DNA of 64,000 nt from Ascaris suum (Eukaryota; Nematoda; Chromadorea; Rhabditida; Ascarididae). Both the position numbers and the translations under genes were made by a program. The stretch covers positions 372,001-436,000 of the forward strand of contig CM024174.1 in the NCBI GenBank assembly GCA_013433145.1, written 5' to 3'. Shown here in pieces: positions 36,575 to 49,333 of the stretch. Each line of letters starts with the position of its first letter. The first letter of the stretch is position 1. The notes beneath the pieces are model-generated. The model ran no database searches, was not told where the DNA came from, and saw only the letters and a list, made by a program, of their open reading frames with translations.

Positions 36575-39362
36575 ATACGAAGGCATCGCCAACACGTTCA
36601 GAAAGTAAAATTCAAGCAGGCATAGGTGGAAAAATAAATTCAGAAATGGGTCCGGTAAATTTGCACTGAGTTGATGAATGCATGAAGAAGAAGCCTCTTT
36701 TCAAATTTTTGTCGTTTTTGAAATTATGCTTTGAATTACCTTTAATCCAGGACTATGATTTGCGACGGAGAAAACAGAACAGAAAAATTCAATCCATCAA
36801 TCCCGAAAACATCCCGTTATTACATAACCTCAACTCTTTTGCCTAACTCTTTCTCACACTCCACTGGCTAATCCCTCTCCACCATTCTGCCTCCTCCATT
36901 CATAAGTTATCTGCCTCTCTCAAGTATATTGTCTATTCTATTCAGTGAAGTTTTTTCTTTCTCTGCGACTCATAGCGTACTCTAATTGCTTTGCTATTTG
37001 TGTTTTATCCATATTAACGTTACTCTGACGATGCCCGCATATGGTCGATACGTTCAATATCTTCGTTCCAATTCTTTCAGCTCGCATTCTGTCTCTGATG
37101 TCTGTACCTATGAACACCTTTGCCACAACTCGCTCATTACAGGTATTACACTGTCTTGCCATTTTAATCCTCAGTTTTATTAAAGAATGAACCTAACTGC
37201 AGTTTTTAAAGACATCCCGTTTCGAAGTGAAGATTTTCAACGTTTCTCAGGTCCCATAGCCGTAACTTTCCTAGCTCACCGCAAATTAAACGTCTTAAAA
37301 AGATAGAAATTTGTAAACAGGTGGTACCTCAATGGAGAAATTTATAAACAAGTGGTACCTCAGTGGCCTTTCGTCAGAATGCATTGCATAACACTTGTTT
37401 TCCCTGAAAGCGGAATAAATAATATAAAAAGGAGCGAATGCAGCAGATGATATTCTACAAGCGTCACATTTAATAGCGATTGAGTAACGCAGAACAACAA
37501 ACATTGGAGACAGGTAATGAAGCAACATACAATATTCAGGCTTGGCAAAAGCATTTTTTCTACTTTTTTAAATGAAAGCCGACTTTTATGGAAACATTCA
37601 AATAGGAAATCCTGCCCATAGAAAAGTTCCTCTCAACTGATCACGCAAACATACTGATGCGAATGAAGGTCGAATATACATCTTAATATGGCTCGTGTCT
37701 GTTTCTTTAAACGAAAGAAAAAAAACAAAAAAGAAAATATGAATGATAAGGGAAGAAAGGAACTGTGAAAATGCTTCAAATACTTCAGCAACATTATCAC
37801 TAAGCTAGACTCTTAATAGACATAGAACATAAACTTATACGCCTATATTCATTGGAACAAATAAATTTTCCAACATCTCACAGAAATGAACTAATAACTA
37901 CATGCGTCGTTCACTTAAGCATGCGAGTTACATCTATCTATACCTCTTCGCTGGGTGCTTTCAGCAGACTGCCAAAGAAACAGCCTAAGTGCAGCATTAA
38001 TCAGCGTAACCAATTAAACAAATATTATATGACAGATAAGAAAATTTTGTGTTCTTATATCGCCAGCCATCGTGCTATTTTCTTTAAACATATGATTTAA
38101 ACTAGTGAAGATTTTATATTAAACAAATCGAGGACGTTTTTCAGAACAGGACTTATTAAATCAATTGGCACTATATGCGTTTTATATTTCGAATCGCTCT
38201 ACATGCGTTTTGCTAAAAAAAGATCATAAAACATGGGTAGTAAAACATTTTCATTTCAAATGGTCGCAACGTAAATCAAACGGACATAATTTCATTCCTT
38301 ATGCACACGTTACAGTGACACTATCGTATTATTACATAATATTTGTACACCATATTTATGGACGAAAACTTAAGTGAAAGTACATAATATGTCTCATCTC
38401 ATGACCAATAAATCCTTGAAAATTAAGTACTATTTCGTATGACAACAGCATCGAATAGTGACTGTAATAATAATAGCACGACTTGTTTAGCGTTCATGAA
38501 TTGAAGTAGGAAACCTAAATTTTTTATGCGTACAATATTTTAATAAATAACAACCTATTTAAGGCGTTTAGTTCTCATACACTAGAACCACTAAAAAGCG
38601 CTTCTCAACATAAAACGAGTTGAAGCACCGCCTCATTAGTTATTCAAAAGCTAGCATATTCTATGTAATGATAGTCAAAAACCAGCATTTTATTTTAAAC
38701 AACCAAGACTAGCCTGAAAGTGTCCAGCTTAAATACTAAACAAAAGGCCACAGATGAGCGCGTCAGCTAGTATTCGTGTCCAAAAAATGTTTGGCGAAAG
38801 ATTTCCGGAAATCGCTCCGAGTTTTCAAGAATATTCCATATCAGTATGCAGTGAAAGCCAGCCAGAAACGTAGTGAAAGCAAGCATAAGTCTAATGAATG
38901 TAAAGACGAATAAGCGTGAGAATTGAGATAAAGGTGACACAGCTGAGGCTCTGTAACTTGTACTAGCAAGACATTTAATAGCATCTGTTCTGGTGAACTG
39001 AAGTGAGAAAAACCGAGTTGAAAATTTCATGAAATATTGCCGCCAGTCGGAAAAAAAATCGACTGTCACAACATCTTCATCAGCACTTGTATGATGAGTT
39101 GCGGCGAGCTAAGACAGCCAAAATTTCTTGAAGAGCTACTGCCATTGGATCCTAAGCGCGAGAAACCTTGTAACAGCCCGCATCTATGGAGGGATGGGGA
39201 AATGGAAGATTAATCAGAAGATCTAAATTAAATCGGCTAGAGAGAATTTCTATTTTGCTTCATTTCCAATAATGCAATCGACCGAACATATGAAATAGCT
39301 TGGATTTTGATTCTTTGCAACATTGCTTTTCTTAAAGTCATGATAGAAAAATTGTTTGCAGT

Positions 39363-39506
39363 ATGAAAATTTGTGCTCTAGCCGCGATCTTTCCACGCAT
39401 GGTCCAGACCACAGTTCTTTTGAGTTTGATCAGAACAAGTTCTTGCCACGAACATAGTCCAGATATAACGTCCCACGTATGGATGAGTAAGAGGTCAGGG
39501 ATACAG
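39363..39506 (+). CDS. First exon of a four-exon model, possible signal peptide
   Basis: ATG lies one base after AATTGTTTGCAG, like the start at 17879. The exon encodes 48 residues. A hydrophobic stretch (MVQTTVLLSLIRTSSC, from the second Met) could be a signal peptide or anchor, followed by a KRS dibasic site. It ends at CAG|GTACGG in phase 0. A competing donor, ATGA|GTAAGAGG, lies 20 bases earlier but is out of phase with the next exon. The model continues at 40051, 40327 and 41186 and would give about 224 residues. The family is unknown. Confidence 0.42.
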
Positions 39507-40050
39507 GTACGGTTTCTTCCTTTCACATCATTCATTTCTTCGAAGTGGCCCGGTTGTGCTGTCCAGCTCGTAGTCCTATTTTTACTCAATCAAAACGACA
39601 AGGAGATCACATTCGCTAACTTACTGGCATTTTTGGACCGTCATAAGCTCAGTTTAAAGCAAAATAACACACTCGAGGTTCATGAGTAAAGAATAGCCTG
39701 ACAGAGGTATTTTGTGAGAGGAATTTCGTATAACATGCAGTGCAATTTAAGAAACGAAGACGTGTAGCATAGCGCACATGAAATTTAGTCCATTTTTTAA
39801 AATAACAGTAGAAACAGTAGAATATGTTTGAAGAAACACGTTTCAAATAGTTACGACTTATAATGGCAACAGTTTCAAGAACCTCGAGCATCCAGAAGCA
39901 TCTAATGCAGCCCGGTTCGTTAGTCGTTTGAGAAGGAAAACGCGGCTTATGCAAAATATACAACATGATAAAGAAATGAGCATACGTACGCTTCGCATAC
40001 AACATTTTAAAAGTTTATTTGGTCAACAACTTTGATGCTCTATGTTTCAG

Positions 40051-40150
40051 TTACTAAGGAAGAAGCGAAGTTCGGACGAAGTAGAAGTGATGAATTTGAT
40101 CGTGGCACATACCCAGATCTCCAATAACATCAAGTTTAATACCTTTTCAA
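40051..40150 (+). CDS. Second exon of the 39.4-41.4 kb model
   Basis: The acceptor TGCTCTATGTTTCAG is strong. In phase 0 the exon reads LLRKKRSSDEVEVMNLIVAH and then TQISNNIKFNTFS, ending at TCAA|GTAAGA in phase 1. A later donor at 40189 (GAAG|GTAGAT) keeps the same phase and would add 13 residues. The KKR segment could be a processing or nuclear-localisation signal. Confidence 0.45.
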
Positions 40151-40326
40151 GTAAGAACGGATTTCAAGTAAAAGCGCCGAACGTTGAAGGTAGATGGGAG
40201 AGAACTCACTTTTGAACACAAAATTTCCGCCGCATTTTTGTGCGGATATCACATATACCGTATTGCAACAAAACATTCAACGACATAGCGTATAATGATA
40301 AAATTCATAACTAAAGCATGTTTCAG

Positions 40327-40532
40327 TGACCGAGATTGAAGCTCCTCAGCCTTTTCCAACTTCCACTTCTGAAACGAATCAAACCACACTGATCCCTCTC
40401 CTTGCACTGAATTTAGCAGCACAGGAAGGTTTAAGGCAACTGCAAAAACATACCCAGAAGAACACTGTTAACGACGGTTTCGAGGTTCTCATCAGCACCG
40501 CCGGCCATCGAGAAACCAACGCGCTCGTTCGA
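40327..40532 (+). CDS. Third exon of the 39.4-41.4 kb model
   Basis: A 206-base exon has acceptor GCATGTTTCAG and donor CGA|GTGAGA. In phase 1, matching the previous exon, it is open for 68 codons. A Pro/Ser/Thr-rich start (TEIEAPQPFPTSTSETNQTT) leads to a helical stretch (LALNLAAQEGLRQLQKHTQK). GC content is higher than in the flanks. It leaves in phase 0. The minus strand is also open here, but without matching splice sites. Confidence 0.48.
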
Positions 40533-41046
40533 GTGAGAGAGACGCATTGTAATGTCCTCTTCTTCATATGTATAAATATGCTGCAATGAAGAATATCCAT
40601 ATGTTTGCACATTTACATTTTGTATGTTATATATGCACTTATCAAAAATTACGATTTTTCAAAAGGATCAACGAATTGAAACTTATTTTCAAAGAAGAGT
40701 GCCAAAAAAGAAATAATTTTAAAATATTTGATTAAAAGAATCCTTTAAAAGCTTTTCATAAATAAAGTCAACAAAAACAAACCTTGTTCAATTGATGGCA
40801 TGGTGATATATTACGAGCAAAATCATACAGCACTTTGCCATCACTATTCATATGATTGAGTGCATCTTGTGTTGACAAAAATGCATCGCACTTTCCCGTA
40901 TGCATTGGTGACTTCATCTGAATTGAGAAGTTCAAATTTACTGATTCAAATTGTAATTTTTATTGTTGAACATTTTCATCCCAATAGTCTCGATGGTGTC
41001 CTCACTATGAAGATAGTTGCTTGTATGGATACAAAGGAACAGCCTA

Positions 41047-41178
<132 letters not shown>

Positions 41179-41185
41179 CTGCCAG

Positions 41186-41410
41186 ACTGAAAAGCAAACC
41201 AGCAACTTGAATGCGATCAAGCGCGCTACAGATGACTCCGAAAAGCGTAGTTACATCGGAATTGGACTTAGCGCTTCTTCGTGGAGACTTTTATGGACCT
41301 CTTCAGAGCATCCACACTCACTAGTCATTAATTATTACAATCGTCAAGGGAACGGGGGGCCACGATTTATGCTAAAACTTGTGCTCTGGAGCACATGCAA
41401 CCACCGATAA
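41186..41410 (+). CDS. Last exon of the 39.4-41.4 kb model
   Basis: From AGCTGCCAG the phase 0 frame is open for 74 codons to TAA, matching the phase of the 40327-40532 exon. It starts [20 protein letters not shown], continues with a Ser/Trp-rich stretch, and ends in a basic tail. The polypyrimidine tract is replaced by the AT array, which is unusual. No AATAAA lies nearby. A donor at GAAAAGC|GTAGTT would shorten the exon. Confidence 0.4.
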   Translation, partial: TEKQTSNLNAIKRATDDSEKRSYIGIGLSASSWRLLWTSSEHPHSLVINYYNRQGNGGPRFMLKLVLWSTCNHR

Positions 41411-42232
41411 AATGCAAAGCATGAGTTAGCGAATCGAGCCAGTGTTCAGTTAAAGATAAATCCAACACGAATATACCTCCCTCCCCATCTCCTCCCTCAA
41501 ACCTTCAGGGGATTCTCCGATTCCCGTCCATAACTACCCGCTCATAATTTTGGGCCAAAATTTGAAGCTGAATAACTGTCAAACTATTGGAAATCAACGA
41601 AATAGAGCGTTAAAACTGCTCTGATCGTATAATCCACATTGATGCTCAAATGATCAGCATTTCTGATTTAACCGTCTAGTCGGAAATTTTCCCGAAAAAA
41701 TATTTCCTACGCAGAAGACGGCTGTTGTAGAAAAACGAGGCATCGACGCACCACTGAGCAACGAAGACAGATCGATTTAACGTGCTACTGCACAACTAGG
41801 GCGTCCCGTTTAGAATAAGCTATTATTTGGATGTCGGAATTGTGGTAAACGATTTCGACAGAATGGTCAAACTGTACTTGGACATTCGGGCTGTGAACCG
41901 TTTAGTCAAAATTGCAATCAAAACACAAACTTCAGAGCATGGTTACAATGCTTCAGTGTAACATTCAGCTAGTATGTGACAACGAAGGATAATCTGCTCT
42001 TATTTAATCTTAGGTTTATGACATGATGCTTTTTTCGCCACTTCCTTCCCTCCTTCCTCTTCCCATCTTTTAGGAAGACAGAAGATAGTGTGAACCTTGC
42101 TGGTATTATGCAGCATGCTAAATATTTCATTAGCCGCCGAACGTTAAACATACCGTAAAAACACTAGTGTATGAGAGCTTCGAGGGTTTTAATGACAAGC
42201 TTCTATAGACTAAAAAGTATATAAAAACGAAC

Positions 42233-42416
42233 CTCCATACAAGTTGAGGGAACTGCGCTGCCATTTTTGGAGGAGGAATAGAAAACGTTTTGATAGAGTG
42301 CTCCACCTGGACGATAGGCATCCGACTCATAACCAACTGTCGTTGTAGTGTAAGAAGTCGGTGGGTTTGCACTAGTGCGCCAAGGAACATTAACTGTTGA
42401 TGATGCAGTAACACTT
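42233..42416 (-). CDS. Candidate exon, Tyr/Ser/Thr-rich
   Basis: The acceptor TTTGCTCTTTTAG leads in phase 2 to a 61-codon open frame: SVTASSTVNVPWRTSANPPT, then SYTTTTVGYESDAYRPGG and ALYQNVFYSSSKNGS. The low-complexity Tyr/Ser/Thr/Pro style suggests a disordered region. The donor is either GAG|GTTCGT (42233) or CTT|GTATGG (42241), neither strong. The entry phase does not match the phase 0 exit of 43342-43120, so an exon or an alternative donor is missing between them. Confidence 0.5.
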
Positions 42417-43119
42417 CTAAAAGAGCAAACCATATTCTTTCAATTACAACATTTTATGTTCACTCATAGAATTAAACACAACTGCTATGTACTGAAATTA
42501 TTCTGTAAAGAAGGGAACAGAAGTACAAATACGGTAAGCTCAACGACAAATTCTTTCGAAGTGAATTTCATACTCATCATATAAAATTAGAGCCGTTCAA
42601 TAGATCAGAAAGTACGGTGGGCGAATAGGAATTATAAACATTATGCACTTTAAATTGGTCACATATTCAAATGGGTATTACATATGCAACAATTGGTGTG
42701 CGATCCACCGTATTTTGTGTAGAACAAGTTTGCGCTTCCCAATCACCCTATCGACCAATATTCGTAACATACAACTTGATAAAGTGACAGGAGAAGGATA
42801 AGAATGATCAAAGAATTTCCAATGCATCGCTAGACGGTTATGCTCTCACTGACTGGCAACGCATTTATGGGTATGGGCAAACATGGACAAATATATTGAC
42901 AAACAAGTATACGCTTATATCAGGTGCTCATTTCCTGTTGAGGGCTGTCTTTGAAACAAGATGCGACCAAAAACATCCCTCTTCCCTTGTAGCTGATATA
43001 GGTTGAGAAATCTGAGGGAAAAAATAGCAGAAAATAAAAGAATGTTTAATGCTCAGTGGAATTTTTTTCAATACATTAATTCAACAACGATACAGAACTA
43101 CTATAGCTGAACTAGTTAC

Positions 43120-43342
43120 CATTCCTTTCAAGTAAGTTAAAAAACGTGTAGCGTCCAAGTATCGGTTTTCAAAATAACCATAACCGGCAGCACTGCGATA
43201 ATCAGTTTTGGTCACTTGTTCAGGTGGAGTTTGGTCAATTGCATCGACTAAAACACTCTCAACAACCTCGCCAAAATATCGCCAGCCGCTAAAACGGCCA
43301 CCGATGCGAAACATGATTGGATTCGTCTGTGCGACCACCATA
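43120..43342 (-). CDS. Candidate exon of the minus-strand Tyr-rich gene
   Basis: A 74-codon frame entered in phase 2 from CCTTATTTGAAAG reads MVVAQTNPIMFRIGGRFSGW, then a mixed helical part, then DYRSAAGYGYFENRYLDATR. It ends at AATG|GTAACT in phase 0. A second acceptor (GGTCGCACAG) would drop the first five residues. The GYGYFENRY pattern matches the Tyr-rich style of the neighbouring exons. No known domain is recognised. Confidence 0.52.
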
Positions 43343-44409
43343 CTTTCAAATAAGGAAACGAGGTTAGCGGCATATAAGCAAATTGACAGCGAGATACTTC
43401 AAAATATCCGTATAACGTGTTGTTCTTGCGTAAGTATATCGCCAATTTCCTCTATGACCACTTTTCAAAACTATTCGAAATCAAAGCACAGACAGCTGCC
43501 ATTTAAAAAGCCCACCAACAGAAACACTTCCAAATAAATTAAATAAACAGATATGAACATATTCTTTCTATGCTGAAGACTAAGTTTTCAGACACGTCAG
43601 TGTTTGCAGAGTGAGTAGAAATTTTGATGAACGCAGAACTAAAAAGGCGATGAAAAATTCCAAAAAAAGAAATCTTTCTGGCACTTTTGAGTTCTAACGA
43701 TAGATAGTGCAATCGCGTGAGTGTTTCCTATGTAAGCGTCACTTATGTGAAACGCTTCAAAAAGTTCAAGAGCTGGAAAATTATTGGAAAATGATTCTCT
43801 AAAAACGGAAATTCGCAGGCAAAGTTTTCAGTAGATTTTAATTTTTTAGCGAATTTTTTCAAACAAATACTATCCAGAATTCCAAATGATGGTGAGAATG
43901 GCATTAAAAGTGATACTGCTTGAGGATAAAAATTTGCGCGATGCTTCATAATTCAAGCTCGATTACTGGCCATAGCTTAGTATGGATTTTGCGTTTTTTT
44001 GTGTTAAGTTACTATGCATTACTCAACCTGGAACTTTTTCTTTCCACAAGACATTTCTATGGGAATTTCTAAGCGAAGCAAAAAATTTTTATATGGGAGC
44101 AAAACCTTAGCGATTTGAACAAAGAATAAGATAAACTTTCGAAGTGTTATTAAGACAATGAACTAGCCTCGAGTTATAAATAAACTTTTACAGAAGATAA
44201 CAGACCGCAGACGAAACCATTCAAATTTCCATTCAAGATTAATCGCATAAGAGTGTAAAGAATGTTAGAAGCCGAAGGGAAAGTGCATCGATTCTCATTC
44301 TCGATCTATAATTCCCCTTTTCTACCCTCGGAAACCTGTTGTTATGCACTAAAAACAGGATATTCGAGCAATAAAAAAATACCAATGAAATGCTACAGTA
44401 TATACATAC

Positions 44410-44498
44410 CCGTATGCATTGTTAAAATTGCCCTCATATGGTCGAAAGGTGTGCATTGTGAGCGTATTGCTGCGGCTGTCATATCCATTCGTTTCGCC
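44410..44498 (-). CDS. Candidate exon, Asn/Tyr-rich
   Basis: An 89-base exon has a strong acceptor (GATTCTCGTTTTCAG) and donor ACGG|GTATGT. In phase 0 it reads GETNGYDSRSNTLTMHTFRP and then YEGNFNNAYG, leaving in phase 2, which fits the 43342-43120 exon. A second frame (entry phase 2) is also open. The first is preferred because its residue style and exit phase agree with the neighbours. Confidence 0.52.
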
Positions 44499-45144
44499 CT
44501 GAAAACGAGAATCTCTTATTACTTTTAGAAACACATCCCTCACTGATATTGCCATTGTTACACGGAAGTGAGATTCGAAGGTCGCTTTAAATGACCGCAT
44601 AATTTATGATGATCTATTATAAATAATAATACATCATGGCAACTTAGATAAGCGTCTGCTACTGAGATTTTTTAAAGCAGATTTCCGTTGGCTAAAATAT
44701 TTAGAACCTGGAACCCAGAGATTGTTCGAGTCGGAAAAAAATCTTTGCATTTCACAGATAAATATAATTTAATTGGTATCCTTCGCTTGGTATGATTTAA
44801 TCATGTCGCCAATCACTTCTCACATCCATCCTATATATCTAAAATTCGATTTCAGGGAAGTAGGCATTCATACGTAAACGATGAATATTGGCTGATGAGA
44901 CGACGCATCACAGTTTTGAATGATTGCATAATTTTGATTATCTCAGGTTTTCATAAAGACAGCAAAGTTCTTTTTTTCAACTCGAAGGATTATTTTAAGC
45001 AATCACCAATAACAGATTGCAGTTTCCTTACCATGTAGCTTTAAATCCTTACCATGTAGCATTAAATAACATAGGGCAGATGGCTTTAGAATTAACATTT
45101 ATTAGCCGACAGGTGTTATTTAAGCAAGCTTGCATCAGCCTCCC

Positions 45145-45162
45145 TCCCCCCCCCCCCCCCCC
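45145..45162. repeat. Poly-C tract
   Basis: A run of about 17 C bases inside a CCCTCC-rich segment, with likely assembly length uncertainty. Confidence 0.9.
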
Positions 45163-45439
45163 TTCTCCAGCAGCTCCAAAAACTTGCTAATCTCATACTG
45201 TCGATATGAGAAATGCAAAATCCTATCAAATTCGATATGCAATCGGAACTTTCCCAATTAAGTTTGTAGGTAAGTTCTATATTCCACATGCAGTGACCAA
45301 TTCATTAACGTTGGTTGCGATCTTTCTTTTGTGTTGTTTGCACAATTCTACTGTTTCTCGAATAGCTTTTTTCACGATGCTTGACCGACAGTCAGTATAG
45401 TCTGGTACCGATAAGTCGACGCTCCCGTTCATCGGATAC

Positions 45440-45518
45440 TGAGTTGGTGGTGTTGTTGTGCGAAATTTTGTCATCAAAAAATGTTCCAACGTAGAAGCGG
45501 ACGCCTCCGTCATCGCCA
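45440..45518 (-). CDS. Candidate exon, frame uncertain
   Basis: The acceptor ATTGAAGAACAG is followed in phase 2 by GDDGGVRFYVGTFFDDKISH and NNTTNS, up to a TCA|GTATCC donor in phase 0. This frame fits the phases of both neighbours (46834-46726 and 44498-44410). A later donor, ATCG|GTACCA, would extend it to 45409. A different frame of the same DNA is open much further (to 45277, with a Thr/Pro stretch and a Lys/Glu helix) and would enter in phase 1. The choice rests on phase agreement only. Confidence 0.42.
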
Positions 45519-46725
45519 CTGTTCTTCAATATTGAGGTTATCTTTCATAAGCGCCGAACAAAAAGTAGAGACAAAAATTCATAGACGCAGAACAGCTATT
45601 AAACACGCAACATAATTGTATTTGGACAATCAAGAAAATACAATCATACACGCGCAGACTACATTTGGGTAACCTTGCTATCACCTACGCAATGTTCTTG
45701 CATATGAACGCGAGGGCAAAGTGCGGTATTTAACAGGAGAAGACAGTGCTAAGAGTGATGGAAATACTGCACGGAGGGAAAATTTGAATACGGGATCCTC
45801 TGAGTCAAGGATGCCATCAAATCTTCGGGGATTCCTAATAAGAGGTTAGGATTTACGACCTAAAATGTCCCCGAGCCCTGCAGAACTTCCAATTTGTAAG
45901 TCCAGGCAAACCGTGACTGCATTTGAGTTCGAGATCGCTGAAGCATGGGCAAAAATACCGGTGGAAAGTTTTTAAAAACCACTGGACAGGATACGCTCTG
46001 ACAAGGAATGGGGACTTGGATGCCGTGGAAGTTGGCGGGAATCAAAACGCGAAGTAGGTTGAGATATGTTTTATATACGTGACAGACAACTAGGAAGACA
46101 AATATTAAACTGCACCCGAGAAACAACATCAGCAGTGTCGGAAAGTCGCACAGAAAATGAGAGACTGAAGGAAATGAAAAGATTATTTGAAACTGGCTGG
46201 CATACGACAATATATATTGCGCAACGATGACCATCAGTTTACGGAGGTAATAGTAACATGTAGCCAGACAGGCTAATGAGGCTCTGGCGCGGCAATCAGC
46301 CTATTTCAATCAATCAAGCTACCGCATAAATAAGCATAACATATGTCGTCATGCATTTGATGTGATTTTCCACCCGGATCCTGCGAATTTTATTGAGGAA
46401 TCTTGCAGAATTCGATATTCTGCGCATAAGAAAGAGATCCTACACTATGCCGAATAAAGGTCGATAAGTTGGATGCGAACTTGAGACCTACTTTTCAAGC
46501 GGAAGCTTTAAGCGCTTAAGCTGCCGTGTATATCATGCAGCGCATGTAAAGAAAAGATCACAGTCCTATTGCTAATATCTGACCTCGGTAAAACCACCAA
46601 GTGATATGATGTTTATTCGTTGGCAATAAGCACTCTTCCAATTGCTCCCCTCTGACAAATATTTGAAATAATCATTATTCTCCTCAAAACTTCTTGAATC
46701 GAGACAGAGATACTCTGAAACTTAC

Positions 46726-46834
46726 TTATTTTTGGATCTGTGAGACCGGAAAAGTTTTCTGGGACTACGAAAGCCTTCAAGGACGTTAAAGATTCGTGAT
46801 TTTTCCGATGCATTGTTCACGCTTTCAAAAATTT
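46726..46834 (-). CDS. Candidate exon, basic RS/KR-rich segment
   Basis: A 109-base exon has strong signals on both sides: acceptor TCTTATTTTTCTCAG and donor AATAA|GTAAGTTT. Only one of the three frames is open (phase 1 in, phase 2 out): IFESVNNASEKSRIFNVLEG and then FRSPRKLFRSHRSKN. The basic tail looks like a linker or a nuclear-localisation or phosphorylation region. The entry phase matches the 61649-61587 exon in one of its two frames, and the exit fits 45518. This is one of the best supported non-PDZ exons here. Confidence 0.58.
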
Positions 46835-46903
46835 CTGAGAAAAATAAGACGAATACAGTAGAGTACGCTATAAGTTTCCAAGCCGTATCGAGGAACGTTT
46901 TAG

Positions 46904-46942
46904 CGAAATTTCATTGTAATCTCAACGAAATGCTGGGAAAAG
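46904..46942 (+). CDS. Candidate short exon, phase 1-1
   Basis: A 39-base exon has acceptor GAACGTTTTAG and a very strong donor, AAAAG|GTGAGTTT. In phase 1 it reads KFHCNLNEMLGK, matching the phase of the next exon at 47600. A phase 0 reading (RNFI...) is also open. It is placed only 70 bases from the minus-strand exon at 46834-46726. Confidence 0.38.
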
Positions 46943-47599
46943 GTGAGTTTCCAATATTTAAAATTTGATTTTCATCTTTTGTTAAACGTCTTATGTTTGG
47001 AAAACATATAAAGATATATCCACAAAGAGGAAATAATCATAAGAAGATAATCAAAGGAAAGAAAAAGCAGAAACGCTGGCCTACGCCCTCTTTCATATAC
47101 AAAATGCGCAAAGGTTATGCGGAAAAGCATGTAAGAAAAAACATGGAAGCAACTAATTCAATGATATAAACATAGGGGATATTTTAAAAATAAAAGTTCC
47201 AACGTGATAAGACGACATCAAATACTCTCACTATGAGCGATCCATATGCGTATAGCATGTCGATTAAATGTATCCTAAATATAGCTTGCTTGTGCTACGT
47301 GTTTTCCTGATTAGCCGATATTCCTGCTTATGCGGTCCATGTTCGAAGAACTCTTAAGCATTGTAGAAAGCGCGATGTTAGAAAAATAATGCAGTATTTT
47401 AAAACATAGGATGAAATCAAAGAAGCCTGCTATAGTATAATGAATACAAATTAAAGATCTACAGCACAGTAATATGATCTTGCTGGAAGGCCAGGTTAGA
47501 CCAGGTAAATCGGTAAAGACAAATGAAGTGCGCAAAAACAGAAAACTTCCCCGCATTTGGCAATCACTTGACCTAGATAGCGTAAAATATATATTTCAG

Positions 47600-47695
47600 T
47601 TGATTTGATGTTCGCAAGAAGTTTATACAAAAATTACTTCTATGCCCCTATGCAAAAGTGCATCTGCAATGCGCATTATGGTGAACTAGTCCCTG
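47600..47695 (+). CDS. Candidate exon, phase 1-1
   Basis: A 96-base exon has acceptor ATATATATTTCAG and donor CCTG|GTAAAC. Phase 1 is the only long open frame: DLMFARSLYKNYFYAPMQKC, then ICNAHYGELVP. Aromatic residues and two cysteines suggest a folded extracellular or enzymatic segment, but no family is recognised. Both phases equal those of the exons at 48934, 49334 and 49635. Confidence 0.45.
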
Positions 47696-48304
47696 GTAAA
47701 CAATTACGTCTGTCTATCTTTCTTTGCTGCCATTTTATCCACCTGGAAATCAATAAAGCTATGGTCAGAATATTTTTTGAGCATTACGTGCACACAGATT
47801 GATTCCACCACCAGCCAAACTGATCCTTTAATTTACAAATAAATTATGGTTATTTCAATGTGCCTAAAGATTAGCGTGCATTGTAATGGCAGGTCGGTTT
47901 TCTTTCACACCACCTGAGCCCTTATTTTACGACCCACCAAATCAGAACAGCACATAAGATTTGTACAGGCAGTCGGTTCCACTACAACCTGAATGCTTTT
48001 CTGCTTGATATTTCTTTGCTCCTTCGTTAATCTCCTCTGAAAAGGTATATCATGGAGAGGCAGCATTTGCGCCTGCTTGCTTGTGCGTCTGTGGGGAGGC
48101 AGTGTCTGCACCAGTGTGTTTGTGTGCCTGTCCTTCTATCTGGTTATTTCAATTCAAGAACAATTGAAACTGCATTTACAAATTCACCAATAATAATGTG
48201 TTCTGTCAACACACAACAGGGTGATCTATTATATCATTTTTGATGTTGGCCTTTCAACTCTGAGAGGAATTATAAGAATTTAAGTATGGGAAAAAAATTT
48301 GCAG

Positions 48305-48483
48305 ACGTTTTACAGCAGTCGGTTTCCATTTCACACACTGTAGAAGAATGGGCCTTTTTTGGGTCCGTGTGCGAGGCCAGAATTTTAAAATATGAAAGCA
48401 TTACTTTGCACATTTCACTTCCCTCTGATGAATTACAAAAGACGTTGTTATCTCTTCGCGATTCACTGATGGAAGTGGTCTGA
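48305..48483 (+). CDS. Candidate alternative last exon
   Basis: The acceptor AAAAAATTTGCAG leads in phase 1 to 58 open codons ending in TGA: VLQQSVSISHTVEEWAFFGS, then a mixed segment, then SDELQKTLLSLRDSLMEVV. The entry phase fits 47600-47695. The exon has no phase 1 donor before the stop, so it cannot sit inside the phase 1-1 series. It would be an alternative 3' end or unrelated. Confidence 0.33.
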
Positions 48484-48933
48484 TCAGCGAGACTGTAAGA
48501 GCGCATTTTGTGTCAGGTTCTTTGGCGCGCTTTCACCACTTGTTCTGTAATCGATCGGCGTGAAAAGCAAGCAGATTTGTTGCAGTTTTTGAATCCCTAC
48601 AACCTTTTTCAAAATCAGTGAATCAATCTGTACCTGCGCAAATTACAATGAATCCGAATTAATGAATATAGCTTCAGTTCTGCCCTTGCTGCAACTACAT
48701 GGCAGTCAAATACAAACAGCCAGCTATATACAAGCACACACGCACAACATCGCAACAATAAGAGCTATGCAAACAACAACCTGTAAAAGCGCGTCAAACG
48801 TCAACAAGGCTGGCAAATTCCACCACCAGATTATTCGTTTATTTAAGCAACGAAAAGTTTCTACAAATCATCACACGAAAGCATATATTTTAGCCCATCC
48901 GATGATTTGAAGAAAAAAAAGCCTAATATACAG

Positions 48934-49044
48934 GTTCTAATATCAAAATGGTCTTATTTCTAAGCGCTTTGAATGATCAACTTCATAATTTAAGAAGTCA
49001 AATCTATGATTTACAAAATTTAATTCTAGGCAGCCGAGCCACAA
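48934..49044 (+). CDS. Candidate coiled-coil exon, phase 1-1
   Basis: A 111-base exon has acceptor CCTAATATACAG and donor ACAA|GTGAGG. In phase 1 it reads SNIKMVLFLSALNDQLHNLR and then SQIYDLQNLILGSRAT. Leu/Ile spacing (L-x2-L-x3-I-x2-L) suits a short coiled coil. A nearer acceptor (TTTCTAAG) would break the phase. The model links it to 49334-49456. Confidence 0.45.
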
Positions 49045-49333
49045 GTGAGGTTTCATATCAACCGAAAGGCTGCAGAAGGGTACACGATCCTCGCCGAAAT
49101 GGGGGCCTAGGAAAATATGAGATATTGGGCTGATTTCCGACACCGGCTAAATAGGAACCTGGATATCTCCTTTAAAACCTGTTGCGATAGAGATCGAATT
49201 GAAATAAATTGACGAATGGGTGCACTATGAAAATATATTGTTTCAAAGAAACTGAAGTTGCACTGATTTCACTGCATGAGCAAATTTAAAAAATCTGAAG
49301 CATGCACAATAAGTGAGGCTTCAATAATAAAAG

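Noticed and set aside
45860..46234. 124-codon minus-strand hydrophobic frame
   Set aside because: It looks like a membrane protein but has no splice borders and overlaps no phase-compatible exon; within the expected number of chance frames.
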